This document shows positions 26,054 to 34,503 of a stretch of DNA of 64,000 bases, piece by piece. The stretch lies in assembly GCF_015142735.1 (NCBI RefSeq), contig NZ_JACSPN010000003.1, positions 1 to 64,000 on the forward strand, given 5' to 3'. The notes under the pieces were generated by a model, which worked only from the letters and a program-made list of their open reading frames with translations, was not told the origin of the DNA and made no database searches. A program made the translations under genes and the position numbers. Every line of letters begins with the position of its first letter. The stretch's first letter is position 1. Origin of the DNA: Oerskovia douganii. Its GTDB lineage: Bacteria; Actinomycetota; Actinomycetes; Actinomycetales; Cellulomonadaceae.

Positions 26054-29000
26054 GTGCGTCTGAAGATGACCCTGGTGCGCCACGACGGCACGACCGACGA
26101 CATCGTCGTCACGGCCGACGCCGGGAGCTCGGTGGGCGATGTCGCCCGGGCGATCGCCGTACGGGACCCCAGGAACATGGGCTCGCTGGTGGACGTTCCC
26201 CCGCTCACGCTGCGGGCCCAGCTTCCCGGCCAGGAGCAGTCCGTCGTGCTGGAACCGGACATCCCCATCGGGGAGGCATGGCTCGGTTCGGGAGCCGTCG
26301 TGCACCTCCTCGACGCGGCTCGCGCCGCCGGGTCCACGGGCGACGTCCAGAACGTCATGGCCCGCGTCCAGGTCGTCGCTGGGCCCGACACCGGGCTGCG
26401 ACGCGATCTCGTCGCCGGCCGCTACACGGTCGGTCGGGCGGCGGGGTGCGACCTCGTGCTGTCGGACCCCCTGGTCTCGAAGAAGCACGCCAGGATCGAC
26501 GCCTCGGACCGCACGGAGGTCGTCGACCTGGGCTCCGCGAACGGCATCGTCGTCGACGGGGGCCTCGTGAACCGGTTGCGGGTCGACCGGCCGCAGACCA
26601 TGGTCCTGGGTGACTCCGTCCTCGTCGTCGAACCGCTCGGCAGCGCGGTGGGCGGCCCCGTCGCGGGCCCGGTGCCCTTCAACCGGTCGCCCAAGGTCGA
26701 GCCGCGCTATGCCGGGGAGAAGTTCGCGGCGCCGACGGCCCCGCAGGAGGAGGAGCCGCAGACCTTCCCCGTCCTCGCACTCATCGCTCCGGTCGTGCTG
26801 GGCCTCGCCATGTACTTCGTCACGCAGCGGCCGACCGCGCTGCTGTTCATCCTCATGAGCCCCCTCATGCTCATCGGCAACTACGTGACCGAGCGCAAGC
26901 GTCGCCGCCGCCGCCGGGAACGGGACGTCAAGCGGTTCGACGAGCGGCTCGACGGGTTGCGCACCGCCCTGCGCGACGAAGAGGTGGCCGAGCGTGCCGC
27001 GCGGCTCCAGGAGGCGCCGGCGACGCCGCTCACCCTGGCAGAAGGGCTGCGGCGCGGTCCGTTGCTCTGGACGCGCCGCCCGGAGCACTGGTCCTTCCTC
27101 AACGTCCGGCTCGGGCTCGGCTCGATGCCCTCGCGCAACGAGGTCGAGCTCCCCGGGCGCGGCGAGATGCTCCCCGAGTTCCAGGAGCGCCTGGACACGT
27201 TGGTCGACCAGCACCGACGCGTCGCGGGCGTCCCCGTGGTCGAGAACCTGCACGACGCGGGCGCGCTCGGGCTGGCCGGGCCGAAGAACCTGGTCGAGCC
27301 GGTCCTGAACTCGGTGCTCGTCCAGCTCACGGTGCTGCACTCGCCCGCGGACCTCGTGGTCTGCTCGCTCGTGACACCGACCTGGTCGCGGTCGCTCGAG
27401 TGGCTCAAGTGGATGCCGCACACGTCGACGACGACGAGCCCGATCGACGGCAACCACCTCGCCGACAGCGCCAGCAGCGGTGCTGTCCTCCTGGCCCAGC
27501 TCGAGGAGCTGATCCGTAGCCGGCTCGCCGAGAAGCGGGATCGGGTCACGCGGCGGGGAGCGGCCCGGACACGGGACGCGGCCCTCGAGCGCGGCGCGAG
27601 CGTCGGGGAGAGCGGGGGCGTCGCCGTCGAGGGGACGAGCTCGCCGCTCCCCGCGGTCGTGGTCCTGGTGTCCTCCGAGGCCGACGTCGACCGTGCACGG
27701 CTGGCGCAGCTCGCGGAGACGGGGCCCGACGCGGGGGTCTTTCCCGTCTGGGTCGCCGACGCCGTGCGGGGGCTTCCCGCCACGTGCCGCACCTACGTCG
27801 AGGTCGAGCCCGACCGCGCGACGGTCGGCATGGTCCGCCTCGGCTTGACGGTGGACGACGTGGAGCTCGAGACGGTCGACGCACCCTCCGCGGTCGAGTA
27901 CGGCCGCCGCATGGCGCCCGTGTTCGACGCCGGGGTGGTCGACGAGGACGCGAGCGACCTGCCGCGCACCGTCTCCCTGCTGACCCTGCTGGGTACGGAC
28001 ATGGCCGTCTCGAGCGACGCCGTGATCGACCGCTGGAACCAGAACCTCTCGATCACGGACCGCACCCCCGGAGCCGTCCCGAGGCGTCGGCGCGCCGGGG
28101 GACTCCGCGCGCTCGTCGGCTCGGCCGGGTCCGACGCGATGCAGCTCGATCTGCGCACGCACGGGCCGCACGCCCTCGTGGGCGGGACGACGGGTTCGGG
28201 CAAGAGCGAGTTCCTCCAGGCATGGGTGCTGGGGATGGCTGCCGAGTACAGCCCGGACAGGGTCACGTTCCTGTTCGTCGACTACAAGGGCGGGTCGGCG
28301 TTCGCGGACTGCGTCCAGCTCCCGCACTGCGTCGGCCTCGTGACGGACCTCTCGCAGCACCTCGTGCGGCGTGCCCTGACGAGCCTGCGAGCAGAGCTCC
28401 ACCACCGCGAGCACCTGTTCAACCGGAAGAAGGCCAAGGACATCCTCGAGCTCGAGAAGCGCGGGGACGTGGACACGCCTCCCGCCCTCGTGATCGTCAT
28501 CGACGAGTTCGCGGCGCTCGTCTCGGACGTCCCCGACTTCGTGGACGGCGTCGTGGACATCGCGCAGCGCGGGCGCTCGCTCGGCATCCACCTCATCATG
28601 GCGACCCAGCGTCCGGCCGGGGTCATCCGGGACAACCTGCGCGCCAACACGAACCTCCGGGTCGCGCTGCGCATGGCCGACGAGTCCGACTCGTCCGACG
28701 TCGTGGGGACCCCCGATGCGGCGCACTTCGATCCCGGGCTACCGGGTCGCGGGCTGGCGAAGACGGGACCCGGCCGGGTCCGTCCGTTCCAGTCGGCCTA
28801 CGCCGGGGGGTGGACCTCCGACGAGGCGCAGCCGCTGCGCATCGAGGTCGCGGCGCTCAGGTTCGGCGGGGAGATCCTCTGGGACGCCCCGCAGCCGGCG
28901 GTGGTGCCCGAGGAGAAGGACCTGGGGCCCAACGACCAGCAGCGCCTCGTGGCGTGCATCGGGGCCGCGAGCCGGCGCGCGGAGATCCCGAGCCCGCGCC

Positions 29001-30535
29001 GCCCGTGGCTCGACGAGCTCGCGACGACCTACGACCTCTCGAGGCTGCGCCAGCGGACGGACACCGAGCTCCTGATCGGGGTCGGCGACGTCCCCGAGCG
29101 CCAGGTGCAGACGCCCGTCTACTTCGAGCCCGACGTCGACGGGCACGTGGCCGTCTACGGCACCGGCGGGTCCGGCAAGAGCACGACGCTGCGGACCCTG
29201 GGGATCGCGGCCGGCATCACACCGCGCAGCGGGCCCGTGCACGTCTACGCGCTCGACTTCGCCGCGGGCGGGCTGAGGATGCTCGAGGTGCTCCCGCACG
29301 TCGGGGCGGTCGTCGGCTCCGACGACGTCGAGCGGGTCGTGCGGACGCTGCGCATGGTGCGCCACGAGCTCGACCGTCGGGGCGAGGCCTACGCCCAGGT
29401 CTCCGCCGCGTCGATCACCGAGTACCGCAAGCTGGCGAACGTCCCGGACGAGCCGCGCATCCTGCTCCTCGTCGACGGGTTCCCGACGTTCCGCGAGGAC
29501 TTCGAGGTCGGGGCCGGGCGCGCCGCCTGGTACGACGTGTTCCGGGACGTCCTCACGGACGGGCGCGGCCTCGGCATCCACGTGGCCTTCACGGCGGACC
29601 GGTCAGGAGCCGTGCCGTCGTCGGTACGGTCCAACGTGCAGCGGAACATCGTCCTGCGCCTCGCCGACGACAGCTACGGGCTGTTCGACGTCCCGGGCGA
29701 CATCCTCGGGCCGTCCTCGCCCCCCGGTCGTGCGATCGTCGATGGTTCGGAGGCTCAGGTCGCGATCATCGGGGGCAGTCGCGTGGTCGCCGACCAGTCG
29801 CTCGCGACGAAGCGGCTGGCGCGAGCGATGGTCGAGGCGGGCGTCCGTGCGGCACCGCGCATCGAGTCGCTGCCCAAGGAGTACGGGCCCGAGGTCCTGC
29901 CGGACGCGCTCCAGGGCTACCCCGTGCTGGGGCTCGGCGACGCGGACCTCGCCCCGCTCGGGTTCGAGCCCACCGGGTCCTGCCTGATCGCGGGATCTCC
30001 CGGATCGGGACGGACCAATGCTCTGGCGGCGGTCGTGAGCGCCGTCCGTCGCGCCGATCCGGGGGTGCAGACCTATCTGGTCAGCAACCCGCGGTCGCCG
30101 CTCGCAGGCGCGCCCGGCTGGACCGAGGTGGCGCTCTCGACCGACGACACCGTGGCGCTCGCGAAGCGGATCTCGGCCCGGGTCGCCGAGGGCGCCGAGG
30201 GGGAGCGGGTCGCGGTCTTCGTCGAGGGGATCAACGACTATCTCCAGTCGCCGGCCGATGCTCCGCTCGTGGAGCTCGTCAAGACGATCAAGCGGCACGG
30301 GCACCTGGTCGTCGCCGAGGCGGAGTCCTCCGGGTGGAGCTCGGCCTGGCCGCTCATGACCGAGTTCAAGAATGCGCGTCGAGGCCTCATCCTCCAGCCG
30401 GACGGCGCCGAGAGCGAGCTGCTCCTCAAGACACCCACAGCCCGGGCGCAGAGGTCCGAGTTCCCGCCCGGTCGGGGGGTCTACGTCGCTCGCGGGACCG
30501 CCGCCCGGGTCCAGCTGCCGTTGATGCCTGCATGA
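26054..30535 (+). CDS. EssC/EccC-like FtsK/SpoIIIE secretion ATPase with N-terminal FHA domain
   Basis: This 1493-residue membrane ATPase is close to EssC length (about 1480) and is the likely motor of a type VII secretion system. Residues 1-90 are beta-grasp-like. An FHA domain follows at about 115-200 (YTVGRAAGCD, SKKHARID, GSANGIVV). Two helices lie near 235-275. The remainder carries three FtsK-type domains. Domain 1 has an intact Walker A (GGTTGSGK with K717) and Walker B (VIVIDEF). Domain 2 has Walker A K1042 (GTGGSGKS) but LLLVDGF instead of an acidic pair. Domain 3 has GSPGSGR, with Arg1320 replacing the Walker lysine. GTG 26054 is preceded by an AAGAAGAGG ribosome-binding region. No EccB/D/E or EssA/B homologue is encoded in the window. 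Confidence 0.93.
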   Translation: MRLKMTLVRHDGTTDDIVVTADAGSSVGDVARAIAVRDPRNMGSLVDVPPLTLRAQLPGQEQSVVLEPDIPIGEAWLGSGAVVHLLDAARAAGSTGDVQNVMARVQVVAGPDTGLRRDLVAGRYTVGRAAGCDLVLSDPLVSKKHARIDASDRTEVVDLGSANGIVVDGGLVNRLRVDRPQTMVLGDSVLVVEPLGSAVGGPVAGPVPFNRSPKVEPRYAGEKFAAPTAPQEEEPQTFPVLALIAPVVLGLAMYFVTQRPTALLFILMSPLMLIGNYVTERKRRRRRRERDVKRFDERLDGLRTALRDEEVAERAARLQEAPATPLTLAEGLRRGPLLWTRRPEHWSFLNVRLGLGSMPSRNEVELPGRGEMLPEFQERLDTLVDQHRRVAGVPVVENLHDAGALGLAGPKNLVEPVLNSVLVQLTVLHSPADLVVCSLVTPTWSRSLEWLKWMPHTSTTTSPIDGNHLADSASSGAVLLAQLEELIRSRLAEKRDRVTRRGAARTRDAALERGASVGESGGVAVEGTSSPLPAVVVLVSSEADVDRARLAQLAETGPDAGVFPVWVADAVRGLPATCRTYVEVEPDRATVGMVRLGLTVDDVELETVDAPSAVEYGRRMAPVFDAGVVDEDASDLPRTVSLLTLLGTDMAVSSDAVIDRWNQNLSITDRTPGAVPRRRRAGGLRALVGSAGSDAMQLDLRTHGPHALVGGTTGSGKSEFLQAWVLGMAAEYSPDRVTFLFVDYKGGSAFADCVQLPHCVGLVTDLSQHLVRRALTSLRAELHHREHLFNRKKAKDILELEKRGDVDTPPALVIVIDEFAALVSDVPDFVDGVVDIAQRGRSLGIHLIMATQRPAGVIRDNLRANTNLRVALRMADESDSSDVVGTPDAAHFDPGLPGRGLAKTGPGRVRPFQSAYAGGWTSDEAQPLRIEVAALRFGGEILWDAPQPAVVPEEKDLGPNDQQRLVACIGAASRRAEIPSPRRPWLDELATTYDLSRLRQRTDTELLIGVGDVPERQVQTPVYFEPDVDGHVAVYGTGGSGKSTTLRTLGIAAGITPRSGPVHVYALDFAAGGLRMLEVLPHVGAVVGSDDVERVVRTLRMVRHELDRRGEAYAQVSAASITEYRKLANVPDEPRILLLVDGFPTFREDFEVGAGRAAWYDVFRDVLTDGRGLGIHVAFTADRSGAVPSSVRSNVQRNIVLRLADDSYGLFDVPGDILGPSSPPGRAIVDGSEAQVAIIGGSRVVADQSLATKRLARAMVEAGVRAAPRIESLPKEYGPEVLPDALQGYPVLGLGDADLAPLGFEPTGSCLIAGSPGSGRTNALAAVVSAVRRADPGVQTYLVSNPRSPLAGAPGWTEVALSTDDTVALAKRISARVAEGAEGERVAVFVEGINDYLQSPADAPLVELVKTIKRHGHLVVAEAESSGWSSAWPLMTEFKNARRGLILQPDGAESELLLKTPTARAQRSEFPPGRGVYVARGTAARVQLPLMPA

Positions 30536-30542
30536 CGGGCTG

Positions 30543-30560
30543 ATGGGGACATCTCCCCAT
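30543..30560. promoter_or_regulatory. 18-bp palindrome, copy 2 of the shared operator candidate
   Basis: ATGGGGA and TCCCCAT arms flank CATC. The sequence matches the palindrome at 8152-8169 in 16 of 18 positions. It ends 105 bases before the WXG100 gene (117 in copy 1), and 23 bases before a TAGGGT -10-like hexamer. That spacing is one helical turn (10 bp) shorter than in copy 1, so the same face of the helix would be presented. Confidence 0.6.
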
Positions 30561-30583
30561 TTCGCCCGCCCTGGGGGTCCCGC

Positions 30584-30589
30584 TAGGGT
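30584..30589 (+). promoter_or_regulatory. Putative -10 element of the WXG100 gene
   Basis: TAGGGT lies 76 bases upstream of ATG 30666. The -35 position (TTCGCC, 30561-30566) directly abuts the palindrome at 30543-30560, so a bound regulator would touch RNA polymerase. Confidence 0.4.
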
Positions 30590-30665
30590 GATGCCGCAAC
30601 GACAGGCCCGCAGGGCACGACGAGCCCGGCGGACGAGCGGGCTCCACGAACTTAAGGGGAACACC

Positions 30666-30965
30666 ATGGCCAACGTGAACGTGACGTTCGACGAGATGCG
30701 CGACGCCGCGACCCGCCTCCGCCAGGGCCAGGAGGACGCCACCCGGATCCTGCTGGTCGAGCTCAAGTCCCAGGTCGACGCCCTGGTCTCGAGCGGCTTC
30801 GTGACCGACCAGGCGTCGGGTGCCTTCCAGGCGTCCTACGAGCAGTTCGCCACGGGTGCCGCGCAGGTCCTCGAGGGCCTCGACGGGATGGCGACCTACC
30901 TGGTCACCGCTGCTGACACGCTGCAGCAGACGGACGCCCAGCTCGCGCAGGGCATCCGCGGCTGA
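30666..30965 (+). CDS. WXG100/ESAT-6-like small protein (putative type VII secretion substrate)
   Basis: This 99-residue all-helical protein has the size and hairpin layout of WXG100 substrates: a first helix MRDAATRLRQGQEDATRIL, a turn around VSSGFVTDQASGAF, and a second long helix to the C terminus. The central W-x-G tripeptide is not present; SSGF occupies the turn. The call therefore rests on length, the A-x-x-F pattern and position just after an EssC-like gene. ATG 30666 follows an AAGGGGAA ribosome-binding site. An upstream in-frame extension to 30543 overlaps the palindrome and promoter and is rejected. A strong hairpin follows at 30985-31011, so this product may be made in excess of the downstream genes. 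Confidence 0.75.
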   Translation: MANVNVTFDEMRDAATRLRQGQEDATRILLVELKSQVDALVSSGFVTDQASGAFQASYEQFATGAAQVLEGLDGMATYLVTAADTLQQTDAQLAQGIRG

Positions 30966-30984
30966 CGAACGAGCACTCCTGACG

Positions 30985-31011
30985 GGGTGGCCACGGGAAC
31001 CGTGGCCACCC
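30985..31011 (+). terminator. Hairpin after the WXG100 gene (terminator or attenuator)
   Basis: A 12-bp perfect stem (GGGTGGCCACGG paired with CCGTGGCCACCC) with a GAA loop is followed by TTTCG. It separates the WXG100-like gene from the next gene at 31046 and has only a short T tract, so partial read-through is likely. Confidence 0.75.
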
Positions 31012-31045
31012 TTTCGCTCGTCACCAACTGAACTGAGGAGCTGCG

Positions 31046-31336
31046 ATGAGCCTTTTCCTGAAGGTGGACGGCGACCTTCTCGAGAGCGCCGCGAGCGATC
31101 TGGGGACGGTCTCGCGGGAGTTCGCGCAGGCGGATGCCCGCGCCGACGGCATCGCCGATGCAGTCGGCGACGCCGGTCTGGCCGAAGCCGTCCGGGGATT
31201 CTCGACGAGTTGGAGCAACCGTCGGGAGAAGATGCGCGAGGGAATCGACGACCTGTACGAGCTGACGCGAGCCGTCGCCGACAGCTTCACCGAGGCGGAC
31301 GGCGAGCTTGCCTCAGCGTTGGAGTCCGAGTCGTGA
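31046..31336 (+). CDS. Small helical type VII-associated protein (second WXG100-like partner)
   Basis: This 96-residue acidic protein is predicted to form a helical hairpin: a first helix of about 3-38 and a second of about 50-93, joined by a turn containing FSTSWSNRREKM. The SW-S-N turn sits where W-x-G occurs in WXG100 proteins. The size is right for the partner of the protein at 30666 in an ESX-like heterodimer, or for a chaperone of the larger protein next door. ATG 31046 follows GAGGAG. The stop overlaps the next GTG by four bases (GTGA), implying translational coupling. No specific family name can be given. Confidence 0.65.
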   Translation: MSLFLKVDGDLLESAASDLGTVSREFAQADARADGIADAVGDAGLAEAVRGFSTSWSNRREKMREGIDDLYELTRAVADSFTEADGELASALESES

Positions 31337-32646
31337 GCTGGTATCCCCTGACGGACGCCGACCCGGTTCCCGGAGACCCCGACCTCGTGCGAACCGGCGG
31401 GCAACGCATGCAGCGGGTCGGCGAGGCGATGGCTGACGCGCACGCGTCGCTCGGGAAGATCGCGAGATACGACTCGCAGACCTCGGACGCCATCGACGAG
31501 CTGCGCGAGAAGGCCGAGCAGATCCGCGCCGAGGTCATCAAGGCCAAGGACAGGTATCAGGACGTGGGCGACGCGCTGGTCACGTACGCCGAGAAGCACG
31601 GTGAGGCGCAGGCGCAGGCTCGCGATCTCCTGAACCGTGCGGTGTCCGCGCAGCAGGCCGTCGACTCAAGCCGGCTGGCGCGCTTCCGGGCGAACGAGCG
31701 GCTCGACGAGGCGCGGACCACGTCCCAGCAAGGCGGTGAACCCGTCGATTCCTGGGTCGAGACCGCCGCCCGCAACGCCGACTCCGCGCACGCGGACGCG
31801 GCGGCGTCGCTGGCTACCGTCAAGGGAGAGCTCCCCGGGGTGATCGAGGCGTGGCGGGCCGCGGCGTCGGCGGCCCGGACGGTCGTGGACCGCGTCGTGG
31901 AGTCGGACGGGCTCAACGACGGCTGGTGGGAGAAGTGGGGATCGGGCGCCGCGAGCTGGCTCTCAGAGGTCTTCGGCGCGATCGCCGCCGTGCTCGGGGT
32001 GCTGGCGCTCGTGCTGGCGTGGGTGCCCGTCCTGGGACAGGTGCTCGCGATCGCAGCCGTGGTGGCGGGTGCGATCGCGTTCGTCGCGGACCTCGCCCTG
32101 TGGGCCTCCGGCGAGGGCTCGCTGGGCGCGGTCCTGCTCGGCGCTGCGGGTCTGCTGACCTTCGGAGTCGGCACTGCCCTCGCTCGGAGCGCCAGGACCC
32201 TGGCGCGCACCGGCCTCGTGCAGGGGGCCGCCCGGTCCCAGCGGATCGCGCAGCGCCTGGGCAGCCCAGCCAACCGGCGGGTGGTCCGGGGACTCTTCCC
32301 GCCGGTCTCGCCGGCGCTGCGCAGCTCGGGCGCCCGCTGGTTCGAGCCAACGTCATGGAACACCTGGTTCAACCAGGGGGCAAGGTCCTTCCGCGGACTG
32401 ACCGGCAGGTCGTGGGCGCTGAACTTCCTCGGCTTGGGCGGGGCTGCTCAGGCGTCGCAGGCGCTACGGAACGCGCAGGCCGTCGCGGCCTTCGCCAGAA
32501 ACGGGACGGCCGCCCCGCTGGCGCTCTCCGGCCTCTCGCGCGTCGGGGTGCAGTACGCCGGGGGAGCGGCCACGAGCCTGGTCGTCGGCCCCGGCGCTTG
32601 GGTGGCGAACCAGGTGAGGGCCCACGTGTCCGAGGGGCAGAAGTGA
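31333..32646 (+). CDS. Putative type VII secretion-associated protein, helical N-terminus and central membrane region
   Basis: In this 437-residue protein, residues of about 15-200 are almost entirely amphipathic helix rich in Ala, Glu and Arg, resembling the N-terminal targeting halves of LXG or WXG-type secreted proteins. Residues of about 215-285 contain two or three hydrophobic helices (AAVLGVLALVLAWVPVLGQV). The last 150 residues are basic and Gly/Ala-rich, and I see no toxin catalytic motif. It could be a secreted effector without recognisable activity or a membrane component of the system. GTG 31333 overlaps the previous stop. The next gene begins at GTG 32643, overlapping this stop. 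Confidence 0.6.
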   Translation: MSWYPLTDADPVPGDPDLVRTGGQRMQRVGEAMADAHASLGKIARYDSQTSDAIDELREKAEQIRAEVIKAKDRYQDVGDALVTYAEKHGEAQAQARDLLNRAVSAQQAVDSSRLARFRANERLDEARTTSQQGGEPVDSWVETAARNADSAHADAAASLATVKGELPGVIEAWRAAASAARTVVDRVVESDGLNDGWWEKWGSGAASWLSEVFGAIAAVLGVLALVLAWVPVLGQVLAIAAVVAGAIAFVADLALWASGEGSLGAVLLGAAGLLTFGVGTALARSARTLARTGLVQGAARSQRIAQRLGSPANRRVVRGLFPPVSPALRSSGARWFEPTSWNTWFNQGARSFRGLTGRSWALNFLGLGGAAQASQALRNAQAVAAFARNGTAAPLALSGLSRVGVQYAGGAATSLVVGPGAWVANQVRAHVSEGQK

Positions 32647-33227
32647 CGGGGCCCGTCATGTCCAGGCTCCGGATACCCGTCCTCGATGACTGGGTCCTGT
32701 GGGGCGCCGGGCTGTCCGACGCAGAGCTGGTCGAGGTGGGGCGCCAGATCCCCGGGGACGGGGGGAACAGCATCAGCGGGCTCGACGCCGTCCGATCCGT
32801 CGACGCGCAGGCGGTCGCCGCCGGCGACGTCTGGACGGCGGGACTGTGGTTCCCGCGGAGCGCGGAGCACCAGGCGCGGGCCAGCGTGGTCGTGCGGATC
32901 ATGTCGGCGGACCGACCGGCCCGCCGACTTGCTCGCCGGTTCGCCCGCGACCTCGCTGCCGTTCCCCGTCTTTCAGGTCTGACGGTGCTGGCCTACAGCG
33001 GGATCGAGGTCGACAGCGATCTCGGCCCGGCGTTCCTGCAGTGCCTCGACACCTCGTCCGGTCCGGACTTCACGGTGACCCAGACGTCGAGGTTCACGGT
33101 CTTCCCGCACCACGTCCAGGAGGTGGTGGTGCTCGACTTCGAGACCGTTCACCTCGACGTCGAGGACGAGCTGTCCGACGAGCTCGTTCAGATCGTCGGA
33201 CAGCTCACCTACGAGGGCGTCGCGTGA
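32643..33227 (+). CDS. Uncharacterised type VII cluster protein, possible LpqN-like fold
   Basis: This 194-residue soluble protein has no signal peptide or membrane helix. It has alternating strands and a central helix (VVRIMSADRPARRLARRFAR). It ends in a strand-helix unit (VVVLDFETVHLDVEDELSDE) that has the same outline as the ends of the proteins at 33224 and 35225. GTG 32643, overlapping the previous stop by four bases, is chosen because nearly every gene here uses that junction; ATG 32658 is an alternative. A chaperone-like or immunity-like role is conceivable from position only. Confidence 0.55.
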   Translation: MTGPVMSRLRIPVLDDWVLWGAGLSDAELVEVGRQIPGDGGNSISGLDAVRSVDAQAVAAGDVWTAGLWFPRSAEHQARASVVVRIMSADRPARRLARRFARDLAAVPRLSGLTVLAYSGIEVDSDLGPAFLQCLDTSSGPDFTVTQTSRFTVFPHHVQEVVVLDFETVHLDVEDELSDELVQIVGQLTYEGVA

Positions 33228-33841
33228 GCTCCACGGGACGACCACAGCCGGCCCGATGGGTCATGGTTCTCCCGGATTCCTGGTGGCGGATCCCGCTCCG
33301 GGACAAGGGGGTGCGGGAGTCGTCCGTCGCCGAGCTCGTCGATCGTCGGCTCGGTCCGTCCGACGAGCGGGCCACGGACCGTCGGAGGCTGCGGGCGGAC
33401 CTCGGGGCCGTCGCGGAACAGAGCGCGGAACTCGGCGGGTCGCTGCTCGTGGTGATCACCATGGAGGTCGCCGACATCCCCGTCACGGGGACGATGGTGG
33501 TCTATGAGATCGCGCGCGACGGCCATGACCTTCGCGCCGCCCGGAGGGCGGCGGAGGCCAGGGTCACGGTCCCGGAGGACGTCCTGGTGGTCGACGGAGC
33601 GCTCGCTCACGTCGTACGGTCGGTCACGGCATCGGACATCCACCGCACGGGGCCCGACGGTCAGCCGTTGCTCCCAGAGCTGCGGCTCGACTACTGGGTG
33701 GACCTGCACGGCCTGGGGACTCTCCTCTACATCGTGATCACCTCCCCTCTCGTTCCACTGCGGGAGGGGCTGGTGCCAGTCTTCGACGCGGTCGTCGCCT
33801 CTCTGCGATGCCTCGATCACTCCCAGGAGGAGGTCTCATGA
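33224..33841 (+). CDS. Uncharacterised type VII cluster protein, possible paralogue of the neighbouring gene
   Basis: This 205-residue soluble protein begins with a WVMVLPDSWWRIPLRD segment. It ends with LDYWVDLHGLGTLLYIVITS and a final amphipathic helix, a pattern (strand, GxG turn, long strand with TSPL, then FDAVVASL) also seen in other actinobacterial proteins encoded beside WXG100 genes. No signal peptide and no catalytic motif are visible. GTG 33224 overlaps the preceding stop. The stop overlaps the next ATG (ATGA). The function is unknown. Confidence 0.55.
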   Translation: MSSTGRPQPARWVMVLPDSWWRIPLRDKGVRESSVAELVDRRLGPSDERATDRRRLRADLGAVAEQSAELGGSLLVVITMEVADIPVTGTMVVYEIARDGHDLRAARRAAEARVTVPEDVLVVDGALAHVVRSVTASDIHRTGPDGQPLLPELRLDYWVDLHGLGTLLYIVITSPLVPLREGLVPVFDAVVASLRCLDHSQEEVS

Positions 33842-34503
33842 GTGGTGCTCGATCCCTGACCGGGGAGGTGGGCGTGGTGATGGGGGCGGTCCAGGACGTG
33901 CGCGTGCCGGCTGAGTACACGGGCACGGTTCCCGCGGCCCTGTTCCTGCTCGCCGTGGCGTCCCTCCTGGGCTACCTGGTGGTGGTGCTCTGGGGGCGAC
34001 GCTGGTTCCGGGCGATGCGTGGTCCGCGAGGACATCTGAAGGGGTCTCTCCTCGCCCTCGTCCCGGCCGTGCTGCTCGCCGGCGGCGTCCTCGCGGTGAG
34101 CGAGCTCGACGAGCGGGCTGCCCGGTCGCAGTGGTCGGCTTTCGAGAGTGACGTGGAGACCGCCTACGCGTCAGGGACGCTGGCAGCGACGGATGCCCCG
34201 TCGTACGTCCCGCCGCAGTCCGTCTGGCCAGGGCTGACCCTCGTCACGATCGTCCTGGCGGCGGTCGTGTGCCTGGTCGTGGTGACGGTTCTGGTCGGGG
34301 GCGCGCGGTGGTACGCCAGCACGGCTGACCCTCAGGGGGCGGTCCGGACGTTCGCTCTGGTCGCCGCGGGCGGACTCGGCGTCGTGATCCTCCTCGGCGG
34401 GGGTGTGAGGGTCATGACGGAACAGGTCGAGGACTCGGCGATGGCGGTCTACGACGCGCAGGTCGCCCTCTTCGAGCTCACGCGACCGGACGTCTCGTCG
34501 TGA
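33838..34503 (+). CDS. Uncharacterised membrane protein of the type VII cluster
   Basis: This 221-residue protein has about four predicted transmembrane helices near residues 30-52, 70-88, 130-155 and 172-192. A loop of about 40 residues lies between helices 2 and 3, containing DERAARSQWSAFESDVE. It is not recognisably EccB, EccE, EssA or EssB. Its position in the coupled gene string suggests a membrane partner of the secretion machinery or an immunity-type protein. ATG 33838 follows GGAGGAGG and overlaps the previous stop. The stop overlaps GTG 34500. Confidence 0.6.
   Translation: MSGARSLTGEVGVVMGAVQDVRVPAEYTGTVPAALFLLAVASLLGYLVVVLWGRRWFRAMRGPRGHLKGSLLALVPAVLLAGGVLAVSELDERAARSQWSAFESDVETAYASGTLAATDAPSYVPPQSVWPGLTLVTIVLAAVVCLVVVTVLVGGARWYASTADPQGAVRTFALVAAGGLGVVILLGGGVRVMTEQVEDSAMAVYDAQVALFELTRPDVSS

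Noticed and set aside
25544-28726. Minus-strand open frame of 1060 codons opposite the EssC-like gene
   Set aside because: Same shadow composition. The plus strand has intact FtsK motifs.
30543-30665. Upstream extension of the WXG100 gene
   Set aside because: Would be translated from the palindrome and promoter. The AAGGGGAA site before ATG 30666 and family length favour the short form.
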